Source: Gammaproteobacteria bacterium
Lineage (GTDB): Bacteria; Pseudomonadota; Gammaproteobacteria; Pseudomonadales; Azotimanducaceae
DNA: 64,000 bases
Assembly (NCBI GenBank): GCA_026705345.1
Contig: JAPPAV010000026.1
Coordinates: 1 to 64,000, forward strand
Direction of reading: 5' to 3'
The position numbers were made by a program, and so were the translations under genes. Below are positions 30,299 to 39,696 of this stretch, in pieces (the stretch's first letter is position 1; each line of letters opens with the position of its first letter). The notes beneath the pieces were generated by a model. That model had not been told where the DNA came from. It did no database searches and saw only the letters and a list, made by a program, of their open reading frames with translations.

Positions 30299-31810
30299 AT
30301 GGCCACAGCCGAAGAACGCCACGTACCGCGGTACCACTTCGTGGCGCCGGAGGGTTCCTGCGCGCCCTTCGATCCCAACGGGGCGTTGTTCTGGCGCGGG
30401 CGCTATCACCTCTTCTACATCTTCCAGGATCCCGGCCTTCCACGCCGTGGCCACTGCTGGGGCCACGCATCGAGCACGGATCTCGTGCATTGGCGGTTCC
30501 ATCCGCCCGCACTCGCGCCTGGTCCGGACATTCCCGAGGAAGGCATCTTTTCAGGTTGCGCGCTGGTCACGCGGGAGGGCATCCCGGCTCTCGTCTACTA
30601 CGGCATCAACGCGGGCATCTGTATCGCCTTCGCAGAAGACGACCACCTCGTCCGGTGGCGACGCCACCCCGCCAATCCGGTCATCGCCGAGCCCAAACGG
30701 GGCGACCCCGCCTTCGACGTGTACCGGGTCTTCGACCCCCATGCCTGGCTAGACGGCGATGTCTACCACATGATCCTGGGCGGGCTCGTCAAACCCCACA
30801 ACGTGCGCGACACCGCCTACCTGTTCACGTCCAGCGACCTTGAAAACTGGGACTACCAACGACCGTTCTACAACCCGAATCCCAACTGGACCGATGGGAA
30901 CGAGGATTGTGCCTGCCCCGACTTCTTCAAACTGGGCGACCGCCATGTATTGATGTGCATCAGCCACCCGCGCGGCACGCGCTACTATCTCGGCCGCTAC
31001 CACGCCGGGACGTTTATCCCCGACAGCCACCATCGGCTAACCTATCCCGGCGGGGCGAGCTTCGCGCCGGAGTCCCTACTCGATGGCATGGGAAGGAGGG
31101 TGTTCTGGGCCTGGGCCATTGCCCAGCGCCGACCGGGAACCGACCAGTTCGCTACCATGACCCTTCCCAGCGTGCTCACCGCCACGGACTCCGGGGGTCT
31201 CATGATCGAACCGGCGCGCGAGGTCGAACTGCTGCGCCGCAACGCCCGGGAGACGGCTGCCTTGACGCTCGACGACGAGCGACTCTTCCCCGCGCTGGCT
31301 GGCGATTGCCTGGAACTTCGATTGGCCATCCAGCCACGCGGCGCACGGCGGGCGGGCTTGAGTGTCCGTGCCGCCCCGAACCGCGTCGAGGAAACCCGAA
31401 TCGTCTACGACGCCGCGGCACGCACGCTTTCGATCGACTCCACCCGGTCCAGCCGGGATCCCGCCGTATTCCGCTCGTTTCCCATGGCCACCAGGGCCGA
31501 GAAGCGCGACCACCCGGTCCAGACGGCGCCCTGCCCCCTCGACGAGGACGGCATGCTTCGGCTGACCGTCTTCCTGGACGCATCGATCATCGAGGTCTAC
31601 GCCAACGATCGGTGCAAGTTGACCGGGCGGATCTACCCGACGCTAGCAGGCAGCCGCCAAACACGACTGTTCGCGGAAGGCGGGCATGCTGCATTCTCGC
31701 CCGTGCAAGCGTGGGACATGGCGCCCCTCGTCTATTCGACGCACGACTCGCACGTAGACGGTGCGCCGTTGCCGGCGCGGGCGGTTGCCGATGTCGATGG
31801 TCTAGAGTGA
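30299..31810 (+). CDS. Glycoside hydrolase family 32 (levanase/fructosidase-like)
   Basis: 503 aa; PFDPNGALFWRGRYHLFYIFQDP, WGHASSTDLVHW, VFDPHAWLDGD, EDCACPDFFKLGDRHVLM, C-terminal beta-sandwich LTVFLDASIIEVYANDR. Confidence 0.88.
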   Translation: MATAEERHVPRYHFVAPEGSCAPFDPNGALFWRGRYHLFYIFQDPGLPRRGHCWGHASSTDLVHWRFHPPALAPGPDIPEEGIFSGCALVTREGIPALVYYGINAGICIAFAEDDHLVRWRRHPANPVIAEPKRGDPAFDVYRVFDPHAWLDGDVYHMILGGLVKPHNVRDTAYLFTSSDLENWDYQRPFYNPNPNWTDGNEDCACPDFFKLGDRHVLMCISHPRGTRYYLGRYHAGTFIPDSHHRLTYPGGASFAPESLLDGMGRRVFWAWAIAQRRPGTDQFATMTLPSVLTATDSGGLMIEPAREVELLRRNARETAALTLDDERLFPALAGDCLELRLAIQPRGARRAGLSVRAAPNRVEETRIVYDAAARTLSIDSTRSSRDPAVFRSFPMATRAEKRDHPVQTAPCPLDEDGMLRLTVFLDASIIEVYANDRCKLTGRIYPTLAGSRQTRLFAEGGHAAFSPVQAWDMAPLVYSTHDSHVDGAPLPARAVADVDGLE

Positions 31811-31842
31811 CTGACCGTGCATTCGAAGAACGAGGCCACGCC

Positions 31843-33249
31843 ATGACGACGCCCTATCCCGATCATCCCCAACTCCGGGGCAACTATGCACCGATCCGGA
31901 TGGAGTGCGACATCGACGACGTGATCGTCCGCGGTGAACTGCCCAAAGACCTCGACATCACCTACTACCGCAACGGCCCGGATCCGCAGTTCCCGCCTCG
32001 CCACGACCACCACTGGTTCGCTGGTGACGGCATGCTGCACAGGTTCCACGTCGGCAACGGTCGGGTTCGCTACCGAAACCGCTGGGTGCGCACCGGCAAA
32101 TGGGAGGTGGAACGGCGCGAGGGGCGCAGCCTCGTCAATCCGTTCAACCCGATGCAGAACGACCGCGCCGCGCGGAAAATGGTGGACGACGGGCTGGCCA
32201 ACACCAACATCGTCTGGCACGGCGGCAAGCTGCTGGCCCTCGAGGAAGCCCACGCACCGTTCGAGATCGATCCCGACACACTGGACTCCGTCGGCGCTTG
32301 GCGTTTCGATGACCGCTTGGCTGGACCGATGACGGCACATCCCAAGATGGATCCGAAGACCGGCGAGATGCTCTTCTTCGGCTACATGGCGTCGGGGATG
32401 TTCAGCAAGGACGTGAGCTACCAGACGGTTGATGCATCCGGGACGCTCACGCGTTCCGAGCGTTTCAAGGCACCTTTCGCCAGCATGATGCACGACTTCA
32501 TCGTCACCGACGAGCATGTCGTGTTTCCCGTATTCCCGGTCACCGCCAGCCGAACCCGGGCGATTCGCGGCAAGCCCGTGTTCGCCTGGGAACCGGACAA
32601 GGGAACCCACCTTGCCGTGATGCGCCGCGATGGCTCGGTCGCCGACATCCGCTGGTTCGAAACCGACCCCTGCTTCGTATTCCATCCCATGAACGCCTAC
32701 ACGGATGGGAATCGCATCGTCGCCCACGTGATGCAGTTCGACGAGATCCCGCTGTTCCCCAACGTCGACGGCACGCCGACGGCTTCTGCCCAAGCCCGCC
32801 TGACGGAGTGGGTCATCGATCTCGCCGACAATTCAAACGGCGTGCAGCACCGCGCTCTCGACGACACGACCGGCGAGTTCCCGCGCTTGGACGAACGTTT
32901 CGCCGGCACGACCTACCGCCACGGCTACTACGCGGCGGCGTCCAATGGCAGCAGCGACCTGACCCTCAACAGCATCGTGCGCCACGACTTCGGAAGCGGC
33001 CGTCATGCCCGCTACGTGCTTCCAGACGGCGATACCACCGGCGAGCCGGTGTTCGTCCCGAGATCGAGGAACGCCGCCGAGGGGGACGGCTACCTGTTAA
33101 GCGTCGTCCACCGCGGGCGCGAGAATCGCAGCGACCTCGCGTTCTTCCATGCCGAGAACCTCGCCGATGGACCCATCGCGTGCGCCGAGTTGCCGCACCG
33201 TGTTCCCTACGGTTTTCACGGGAACTGGAAATACAACGACGTGTCCTGA
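31843..33249 (+). CDS. Carotenoid oxygenase (RPE65/CCD) family protein
   Basis: Start MTTPYPDHPQLRGNYAPI; ITYYRNGPDPQF, HHWFAGDGMLHRFHV, TAHPKMDPKTGEMLFFGY, MMHDFIVTDEHVVFPVFP. Confidence 0.9.
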   Translation: MTTPYPDHPQLRGNYAPIRMECDIDDVIVRGELPKDLDITYYRNGPDPQFPPRHDHHWFAGDGMLHRFHVGNGRVRYRNRWVRTGKWEVERREGRSLVNPFNPMQNDRAARKMVDDGLANTNIVWHGGKLLALEEAHAPFEIDPDTLDSVGAWRFDDRLAGPMTAHPKMDPKTGEMLFFGYMASGMFSKDVSYQTVDASGTLTRSERFKAPFASMMHDFIVTDEHVVFPVFPVTASRTRAIRGKPVFAWEPDKGTHLAVMRRDGSVADIRWFETDPCFVFHPMNAYTDGNRIVAHVMQFDEIPLFPNVDGTPTASAQARLTEWVIDLADNSNGVQHRALDDTTGEFPRLDERFAGTTYRHGYYAAASNGSSDLTLNSIVRHDFGSGRHARYVLPDGDTTGEPVFVPRSRNAAEGDGYLLSVVHRGRENRSDLAFFHAENLADGPIACAELPHRVPYGFHGNWKYNDVS

Positions 33250-33281
33250 CGCGTTTTCGCCCGCCGCCGCAACGGTCCGCC

Positions 33282-33857
33282 CTACGGAAAATACGCGCTC
33301 GGAAGGATTTCCTCGAAGGTTAGGCGAAGGCCCGCGACGGCCGTGGCCTCCAGTTCCTCGCTCCATCCCAACGTGCGCGAAGCGCGATAGCCTTCCGCGG
33401 TCGCGTCGGTATACACGGTGATGGTTCGTGCACGCACGTCGACGAGCCACGCTTCGGGCACGCCCGCCGCCGCATAACGCGGCATCTTTTGCTCGCGATC
33501 GTACTTGAGCGACGAATCCGCCACTTCGATCGCGATGAGAATCTGCTCCGGCTGCGGATGGTGGCGCAGATAGAGCCGCGAGTCGCGACTCACCACGGCC
33601 AGGTCCGGTTCGGGCTGGGTGTACCGGGTTAGCTGGACGGATGACTGAACCCGCAAGCGCACCGCCGGGTCAAGCAGACCGGGAAGAACATTGGCCAGTT
33701 CGTTGACGATCCCCGCGTGCTCGGATCCCATTGGCGGCATTTCGACAAGCTCTCCATCGATGAGTTCGACGCGGTCGTCGGCCGAGAGGATTCCCACTTC
33801 GCACATCTTGGCGAAGTCATCCACCGTGAGGCGGCGGCGTTGCGGTTTCTTGACCAT
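33282..33857 (-). CDS. Uma2 family endonuclease (DUF820/PD-(D/E)XK-like)
   Basis: MVKKPQRRRLTVDDFAKMCEVGILSADDRVELIDGELVEMPPMGSEHAGIV, PEPDLAVV, LIAIEVADSSLKYDREQKMPRYAAAGVPEAWLVD. Confidence 0.9.
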   Translation of the reverse strand: MVKKPQRRRLTVDDFAKMCEVGILSADDRVELIDGELVEMPPMGSEHAGIVNELANVLPGLLDPAVRLRVQSSVQLTRYTQPEPDLAVVSRDSRLYLRHHPQPEQILIAIEVADSSLKYDREQKMPRYAAAGVPEAWLVDVRARTITVYTDATAEGYRASRTLGWSEELEATAVAGLRLTFEEILPSAYFP

Positions 33858-34030
33858 CGACGTCTTCGATGAAGCCAGTCCGGGAACCCCGATCATAGCA
33901 AACGCGCCTTCTTTCGCTCGGCAGTGGCCGACAACCAGGGGTTCCACTTTAGGCATTCAAACGCGACGGGTATGCAGTCCAACAACCCCAATTCGCGTGC
34001 GAAATCTCTCAACCGCCGTCGCGGACTCAG

Positions 34031-34624
34031 TCAGAAACCGCCTCCCCGGTCCAGATAGGCTCGCTCTTCGGAGGTGTCTACCCGCCCGAGGATCGAGTTG
34101 CGATGCGGGAACCGACCAAAACGCGCAATGACGTCCCGGTGGGCGTGGGCATAGGGCACGAAGTCCGCGGCGAACTCGCCCCATTCCTCGGGCGCTTGTG
34201 CCGCGAGCGTTTCGAAGAGGACCACGGAGCGCTCCTGATCCTCTGGGTCCTCGCTGTGCTCGAAGGGATGGTAGAGAAACGCCCGTCCGGGGCAGGCGAG
34301 TCTTCGATCGAAACCACGCTCTACAGCGTTTCCCGCAACGGCCAGTGCGACCGGGTCGCCCGCGAAGGCATCCGCCGTTCCTCGATAGGCGTTGCGAGGA
34401 AACTGATCGAGCAGGATCACCAGCGCTAGGGCGCCATGGGGTGTTTCCGCCCAATCCGCAAACGAGCCCCGTTGCGCTTGTTCGATCGCCGCGCCGAACC
34501 GGTCCCGGATCTCGGTATCGAAGCCGTCATCGGTGCGGTACCAGCGCTTCGACGCCACGGTTACCGACTCGAGATCGTCGGGTGCGGCACCCAACCAGAA
34601 CTCGACGACCTGCATCGGCGTCAT
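34031..34624 (-). CDS. DUF924 family protein
   Basis: MTPMQVVEFWLGAAPDD, ALVILLDQFPRNAYRGTADAFAGDPVAL, FLYHPFEHSEDPEDQERSV. Confidence 0.9.
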   Translation of the reverse strand: MTPMQVVEFWLGAAPDDLESVTVASKRWYRTDDGFDTEIRDRFGAAIEQAQRGSFADWAETPHGALALVILLDQFPRNAYRGTADAFAGDPVALAVAGNAVERGFDRRLACPGRAFLYHPFEHSEDPEDQERSVVLFETLAAQAPEEWGEFAADFVPYAHAHRDVIARFGRFPHRNSILGRVDTSEERAYLDRGGGF

Positions 34625-34689
34625 CCGCGCTCTCCTACCGTGACAACCATTGCGATACAGTAGTCGATCACCCGAAGGGAGACACCGTT

Positions 34690-35940
34690 TTGGCACCTGC
34701 CACGTCCGATCAAACCGTCGCCGAGACCGACGAGAACAACGCCTGGCGGCTCTCGACGCCCGGCATCGAAGGCTGGAGCCGCACCGCCCGGCCGGACGAC
34801 CCCAACAAGTACTTCATGGTGTCCACGGACGGCCACGTGCAGGAACCCGCCGATCTCTGGCGCACCCGGATCGACAAGCGATTCCGCGATCGTCTGCCCG
34901 GTGTCGCCGTCGATGCGCGGGGCCGGAAGTACCAGAAGACCGAGGGCTTCCGCCCTGTCCGCATCCGCAACATCGTCTTCGACGGGGAAGACCGGTTGCG
35001 CAACGGCGCCGGGGAGACGCCGGAACAGCGCCTCGCCGACCTGGCCGCGGACGGCGTCGATGCGGAGGTGCTCTTCCCGAACAAGGGACTCACCATCTGG
35101 GCAACCCCGGATGCCGAGTTCAGTCAAGCCATGTGCCGCGTGTGGAACGACTGGGCCTGGGAAGTGTTCGGTCCACACAACGACCGGCTATCGCCGATGG
35201 GCTGCATCGCCGCCGCCGATTTAGGCGGGGCGGTGGAAGAGATCCAGCGCGTCGCGGCACTCGGATTCCGCGGTTTGGCGTTGCCCTGCAAACCGGTCTG
35301 GGGACCCCCGGACCACGAGCAGGCGAACTACAACCTGCCCGAGTTCGATCCGCTATGGGCCTGCATCACCGAGGTCGACCTACCCGTCACGTTCCACGTT
35401 TCGACGGGACGCGATCCGCGCACATCCCGGGGCAACGGTGGGGCCGTGGTCAACTACGCGGTCCATTCGCTGGCACCGACCATGGAACCCATCGCCAATC
35501 TATGTGCTTCCGGCGTTCTCGAGCGATACCCCGACCTGCGCTTCGGCAGCGTCGAGGCGGGTATCGGGTGGGTGCCGTGGACGATCTGGGCGCTCGACGA
35601 GGCTTACCGGAAACACCACATGTTCGTCCGTCCGAAGCTCAAGCGGCTGCCGAGCGACTATTTCCGTCAGTGTGGATTCGCCACCTTCCAGGAGGACAAA
35701 CCCGGACTGGATCTGGCCCGGGAGCACAACCTCGTCGACAACTTCCTCTGGGCCAACGACTATCCGCACCACGAGGGCACCTGGCCCCATTCGGCCGAGG
35801 CGATCGAGCGAACGATGGGGCAACTCAGCGACGCCGAACGGGCGAAGATCCTCGGACTGAACGCCGCCCGGGTGTTCCGCTTCCCGATACCCGAGCGCTA
35901 TCGCAGGCAGGAGGATGTCAGGGCGTTCCTGAACGACTAG
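34690..35940 (+). CDS. Amidohydrolase family protein (metal-dependent hydrolase, amidohydrolase 2)
   Basis: YFMVSTDGHVQEPADLWRTRID, GCIAAADLGGAVEEIQRV, LRFGSVEAGIGWVPW, FLWANDYPHHEGTWPHS. TTG start at 34690 inferred. Confidence 0.85.
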   Translation: MAPATSDQTVAETDENNAWRLSTPGIEGWSRTARPDDPNKYFMVSTDGHVQEPADLWRTRIDKRFRDRLPGVAVDARGRKYQKTEGFRPVRIRNIVFDGEDRLRNGAGETPEQRLADLAADGVDAEVLFPNKGLTIWATPDAEFSQAMCRVWNDWAWEVFGPHNDRLSPMGCIAAADLGGAVEEIQRVAALGFRGLALPCKPVWGPPDHEQANYNLPEFDPLWACITEVDLPVTFHVSTGRDPRTSRGNGGAVVNYAVHSLAPTMEPIANLCASGVLERYPDLRFGSVEAGIGWVPWTIWALDEAYRKHHMFVRPKLKRLPSDYFRQCGFATFQEDKPGLDLAREHNLVDNFLWANDYPHHEGTWPHSAEAIERTMGQLSDAERAKILGLNAARVFRFPIPERYRRQEDVRAFLND

Positions 35941-36028
35941 CGCACAAGCCCGTTAAGCGTTCGTTCAGCATCCACGTGAGAATATTCGGTGCGAACATTC
36001 GCCCTGCCCTGCATAACAAGGAGACCCG

Positions 36029-36406
36029 ATGACCCCGTTGCGAATCCGCTTCTCGTTGACCTGCGCCGCCGTCGCCACCGCATTGGCCCTAAGCGGATGC
36101 GTGTTCGTGGTCGAGTCCGACTCCCACTACCGCTACGGCAGACTCCATGGCAGCGCGTCCCTGGACGCGATCCAGCCGGGCGTCACGACCCGGGCGTGGG
36201 TCGTCGAAAACCTCGGCCAGCCGAGCAGTACCTACCTGAACGAGGTGGGCAACGAAGTCCTGAGCTACGTGACCGTGCGGGAGCAGGACACCGAGGTGGC
36301 GTTCTTGTTCCTGTTCAACATCGACGTGTCCGAGGAGGAAGTCAAGACGCTGCACGTCGAGATCGAGGAAGATTGGGTCAAGTCGTTCTGGCTTGAACGT
36401 CCGTAG
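36029..36406 (+). CDS. BamE/SmpA-like lipoprotein
   Basis: 125 aa; lipobox LALSGC; LDAIQPGVTTRAWVVENLGQPSSTYLNEVGNEVLSY. Confidence 0.7.
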   Translation: MTPLRIRFSLTCAAVATALALSGCVFVVESDSHYRYGRLHGSASLDAIQPGVTTRAWVVENLGQPSSTYLNEVGNEVLSYVTVREQDTEVAFLFLFNIDVSEEEVKTLHVEIEEDWVKSFWLERP

Positions 36407-36522
36407 GGGACGGGCTTGTCCCGTCCCGCCAGTGACACGCCTCAAGGCGATGCGGGCGACCACAAGGGTCGCCCCTACGGACCTGGCCAGGACCGTCGTA
36501 GGGGACGGGCTTGTCCCGTCCC
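36401..36522. repeat. Array of three REP-like hairpins (+,-,+)
   Basis: 36401 CCGTAGGGGACGGGCTTGTCCCGTCCC; 36454 GGGCGACCACAAGGGTCGCCCCTACGG; 36497 CGTAGGGGACGGGCTTGTCCCGTCCC. Confidence 0.88.
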
Positions 36523-36667
36523 GTTGCCCATGTTGGTCTTGGCGGAGCCGGTGCGACCGTTTAGGATCGGCCGAGTGAGGTGCATCTCTTTCCCTTGAGT
36601 CCCGCTTGTACGACTGCCACGCCCACCAGGGAAGTGACGTTGGCCGCCCGTCAGTGATTGAGTCCCC

Positions 36668-38071
36668 ATGATCGAGACCTTGGATGCCGTGACGCTCGCG
36701 CGCGTGCAGTTCGGCTTCACGATCATGTTTCACATCATCTTCCCGGCATTGTCCATCGGGTTAGCCAGTTACCTGTTGGTCCTGGAGACGCTTTGGCTGC
36801 GTTCGGGCAAGGCGGTCTATCTCAACCTGTTCAGATTCTGGATGAAGATCTTCGCCGTCGCCTTCGGGATGGGCGTGGTGTCGGGAATCGCCATGTCGTA
36901 CCAGTTCGGCACCAACTGGTCTGTCTTTTCCGACAGGGCCGGCCCCGTCATCGGTCCGCTCATGGCCTACGAAGTGCTGACGGCCTTCTTCATGGAGGCG
37001 GGCTTCCTCGGCGTGATGCTCTTCGGCATGGGGCGTGTTTCGAAGTCCCTGCACGTGGTCGCCACCGGCATCGTGGCCGCGGGCACACTGGTATCGGCCT
37101 TTTGGATCCTCGCGGTGAATTCCTGGATGCACACCCCGGCCGGTTTTTCGATCAACGAGGTGGGCCAGTTCGTTCCGGAAGACTGGCTCGCCATCTTGTT
37201 CAACCCGTCGTTTCCCTTTCGCCTCGTACACATGGTCCTCGCCGCCTATCTGACCACCGCCCTCGTTGTCGGTGCGGTTGGCGCCTTTCACCTGTTGCGG
37301 GAGCAAACAAACGCCGAAGCCCGCAAGATGTTCTCAATGGCCATGTGGATGGTCGCAATCGTGGCCCCGCTGCAAGTCGTGGCCGGCGACCTGCACGGGC
37401 TCAACACGCTGGAGCATCAACCCGTCAAGGTGATGGCCATGGAGGGGCACTACGAATCCTATCCTCACGGGGCGCCGCTATTCCTTTTCGGAGTACCCAA
37501 CGACGCGGACCAGCGCCTCGAGAATGCCATCGGTATTCCGGGAATGGCCTCCTTGATCCTGCATCATGATTTGGACCATCCCGTCACAGGGCTAGACAGC
37601 GTGCCCGATGAGGATCAGCCACCGGTAGCCCCTGTGTTCTACTCGTTCCGCATCATGGTGGGGATCGGCTTGCTGATGGTGCTAATGGGTTTGTCCGGCC
37701 TCGTCCAGCGGCTGCGGCGAAGACTGTTCGAGAACCGGGCATTGCTTCGAGCCGCGGTCGCGATGGGCCCGGCGGGGTTTGTCGCCCTCGTCGCAGGCTG
37801 GGTTACCACGGAGGTGGGGCGGCAGCCGTACACCGTCTATGGGCTGTTGTTGACCGGCGACTCGGCCTCGCCCATCGACGCACCCGCCGTCGCGGCTTCG
37901 TTGACCGCGTTCGTCGTCGTCTATTTCATCGTGTTCGGATTCGGCATTTGGTACCTGCTCCGAATGATGCGTCGCGGCCCCGTGGAGGCCGAAACGCGTC
38001 CAAGTGGACGACAGCACACAGGCCCGCATTCGTCACCCATGACGCAACCACTCGGCGACGGCCATGATTGA
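36668..38071 (+). CDS. cydA: Cytochrome bd-type ubiquinol oxidase subunit I (short, CIO-like)
   Basis: 467 aa; LDAVTLARVQFGFTIMFHIIFPALSIGLASYL, GDLHGLNTLEHQPVKVMAMEGHYE, EVGRQPYTVYGLLLT. Confidence 0.95.
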   Translation: MIETLDAVTLARVQFGFTIMFHIIFPALSIGLASYLLVLETLWLRSGKAVYLNLFRFWMKIFAVAFGMGVVSGIAMSYQFGTNWSVFSDRAGPVIGPLMAYEVLTAFFMEAGFLGVMLFGMGRVSKSLHVVATGIVAAGTLVSAFWILAVNSWMHTPAGFSINEVGQFVPEDWLAILFNPSFPFRLVHMVLAAYLTTALVVGAVGAFHLLREQTNAEARKMFSMAMWMVAIVAPLQVVAGDLHGLNTLEHQPVKVMAMEGHYESYPHGAPLFLFGVPNDADQRLENAIGIPGMASLILHHDLDHPVTGLDSVPDEDQPPVAPVFYSFRIMVGIGLLMVLMGLSGLVQRLRRRLFENRALLRAAVAMGPAGFVALVAGWVTTEVGRQPYTVYGLLLTGDSASPIDAPAVAASLTAFVVVYFIVFGFGIWYLLRMMRRGPVEAETRPSGRQHTGPHSSPMTQPLGDGHD

Positions 38072-39065
38072 TCTCCCGACCGTCTGGGCTCTTATCCTGG
38101 CCTTTGCCGTCTTCACCTACGTCGTACTAGACGGATTCGACCTGGGCATCGGCATCGTCTTCCCCCTGCTCGGTACCGACGACAACCGAGCCAGGGCGAT
38201 GAACAGCGTCGCACCCGTCTGGGACGGCAACGAGACCTGGTTGATTCTCGGCGGCGGGGGATTGTTCGCCGCCTTCCCCCTCGCCTACGCCGTTCTGATG
38301 CCGGCGTTGTACGCCCCCATGATCGCGATGATCCTGGCGCTGGTATTCCGGGGCGTCGCTTTCGAGTACCGGTGGCGTGACCCGGCGCACAGAACATTCT
38401 GGGATCGTGGTTTCCACCTGGGTTCGCTCGCCGCGACCTGCGCCCAGGGAATCGTGCTCGGTACGATCGTCCAAGGCATCGAGGTGGAGGGCAGATCCTA
38501 TTCAGGCGGTTGGTGGGATTGGTTGAGTCCCTTTTCGGTCATGTGCGGGCTCGCACTAACCGCTGGCTATGGTCTGCTGGGTACGACCTGGCTCGTCCTC
38601 AAGTCAACAGGCGATCTGCGCGAGCGTGCCTATGATCTGGCCCGTATCGCGGGGGTCGCGACGCTCGGGTTCATCGGCGTTGTCAGCCTCTGGATGCCTT
38701 TCCTGTCACCGGAAATCGCGGCACGCTGGTTCACCTTCCCGCAGATTGTCTTTGTCCTGCCGGTCCCTACCCTCACGGCCGGCCTCGCGGCCTTGCTGGC
38801 GTGGGGTCTGATCGCAAAACGGGACGCAATACCGTTTCCCGCTTCGATCGGGCTCTTCGGCTTGTGCTTCGCCGGGCTCGGTATCGGTCTCTACCCCTAC
38901 ATCGTGCCCCGCGCGATCAGCATCCAGAAAGCCGCAGCACCTGACGCCAGCCTTCAGTTCATGCTGATCGGCGCGGTGATCCTCCTGCCGATGATCCTGA
39001 CCTACACCGGGTATTCCTACTGGGTCTTTCGGGGCAAGGTCGACCCGGACGCCGGCTATCACTGA
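38064..39065 (+). CDS. cydB: Cytochrome d ubiquinol oxidase subunit II
   Basis: 333 aa; VWALILAFAVFTYVVLDGFDLGIGIVFPLL, NSVAPVWDGNETWLILGGGGLFAAFPLAYAVLMPALY. Confidence 0.95.
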   Translation: MIDLPTVWALILAFAVFTYVVLDGFDLGIGIVFPLLGTDDNRARAMNSVAPVWDGNETWLILGGGGLFAAFPLAYAVLMPALYAPMIAMILALVFRGVAFEYRWRDPAHRTFWDRGFHLGSLAATCAQGIVLGTIVQGIEVEGRSYSGGWWDWLSPFSVMCGLALTAGYGLLGTTWLVLKSTGDLRERAYDLARIAGVATLGFIGVVSLWMPFLSPEIAARWFTFPQIVFVLPVPTLTAGLAALLAWGLIAKRDAIPFPASIGLFGLCFAGLGIGLYPYIVPRAISIQKAAAPDASLQFMLIGAVILLPMILTYTGYSYWVFRGKVDPDAGYH

Positions 39066-39211
39066 TGTTCAAGCGTGTCGGTAAAGAGCTCGACCACATC
39101 GACAAGACCGGACCGAAGGAGATCGTCTGGTTCATCGTGCTTTGGATTCTCGGCGTGGCTGGCGTCGGTGTCCTGGCCGTGGTGATCAGGCTCGTTCTTG
39201 GCGCGTGGTGA
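39065..39211 (+). CDS. 48-aa single-TM protein, DUF2474/CydX-like small oxidase subunit
   Basis: Not in ORF track (below size cut). ATG overlaps cydB stop (TGATG). MFKRVGKELDHIDKTGPKEIVWFIVLWILGVAGVGVLAVVIRLVLGAW*. Confidence 0.75.
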   Translation: MFKRVGKELDHIDKTGPKEIVWFIVLWILGVAGVGVLAVVIRLVLGAW

Positions 39212-39333
39212 GGCCGTGTAGCGCCCGAGTGCCGCGTCGTCTGCGGGACGGGACAACGCCGCCACGGCTCGTGCCTCGCCGTCTGGCCCCAGCCCCCACC
39301 AACGCCAGACTCGCCAATTGCAGTCCCCGACCG

Positions 39334-39696
39334 CTAGACGTCTTCGATAACGCGGTACCACTCCCAGCGCAAGCCGTCGGGTTCCCGGGCCCAGACCTTG
39401 TTCTGGCGGGCGTGGCAGCACGTGGTGTCGTTCTCGTTGAAGTGCTGGATGCCGCCCGCGCTGACGCGCTGCCTAGCCTCGCCGACGTCGACATCATCGA
39501 ACACCTCGACGCCGAGATGGTTCAAGCGTTCCGGCGCATCCGGCTCTTCGAACAGCACGAGCTTCAAGGGCGGCTCGTCGATCGCGAAGTTGGCGTAACC
39601 CGGCCTCACCTTCGTGGGCGCGACGCCGAACATCTTCGAATAGAAGTCCACAGCCGAGTCGAGGTCATCGACGTTGAGCGCGAGTTGCAAGCGCAT
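39334..39696 (-). CDS. VOC family protein, ArsI/CadI-like
   Basis: MRLQLALNVDDLDSAVDFYSKMFGVAPTKVRPGYANFAID, TTCCHARQNKVWAREPDGLRWEWYRV with the CC pair. Confidence 0.85.
   Translation of the reverse strand: MRLQLALNVDDLDSAVDFYSKMFGVAPTKVRPGYANFAIDEPPLKLVLFEEPDAPERLNHLGVEVFDDVDVGEARQRVSAGGIQHFNENDTTCCHARQNKVWAREPDGLRWEWYRVIEDV

Noticed and set aside
33282-33857. Uma2 endonuclease as part of a defence system
   Set aside because: Uma2/DUF820 genes are widespread singletons, and no partner defence genes are adjacent.
36401-36522. Intergenic hairpins as plain Rho-independent terminators
   Set aside because: No U-tract follows the stems, the same sequences recur in both orientations at many loci, and one array sits in a divergent promoter region. 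Secondary terminator activity is not excluded.
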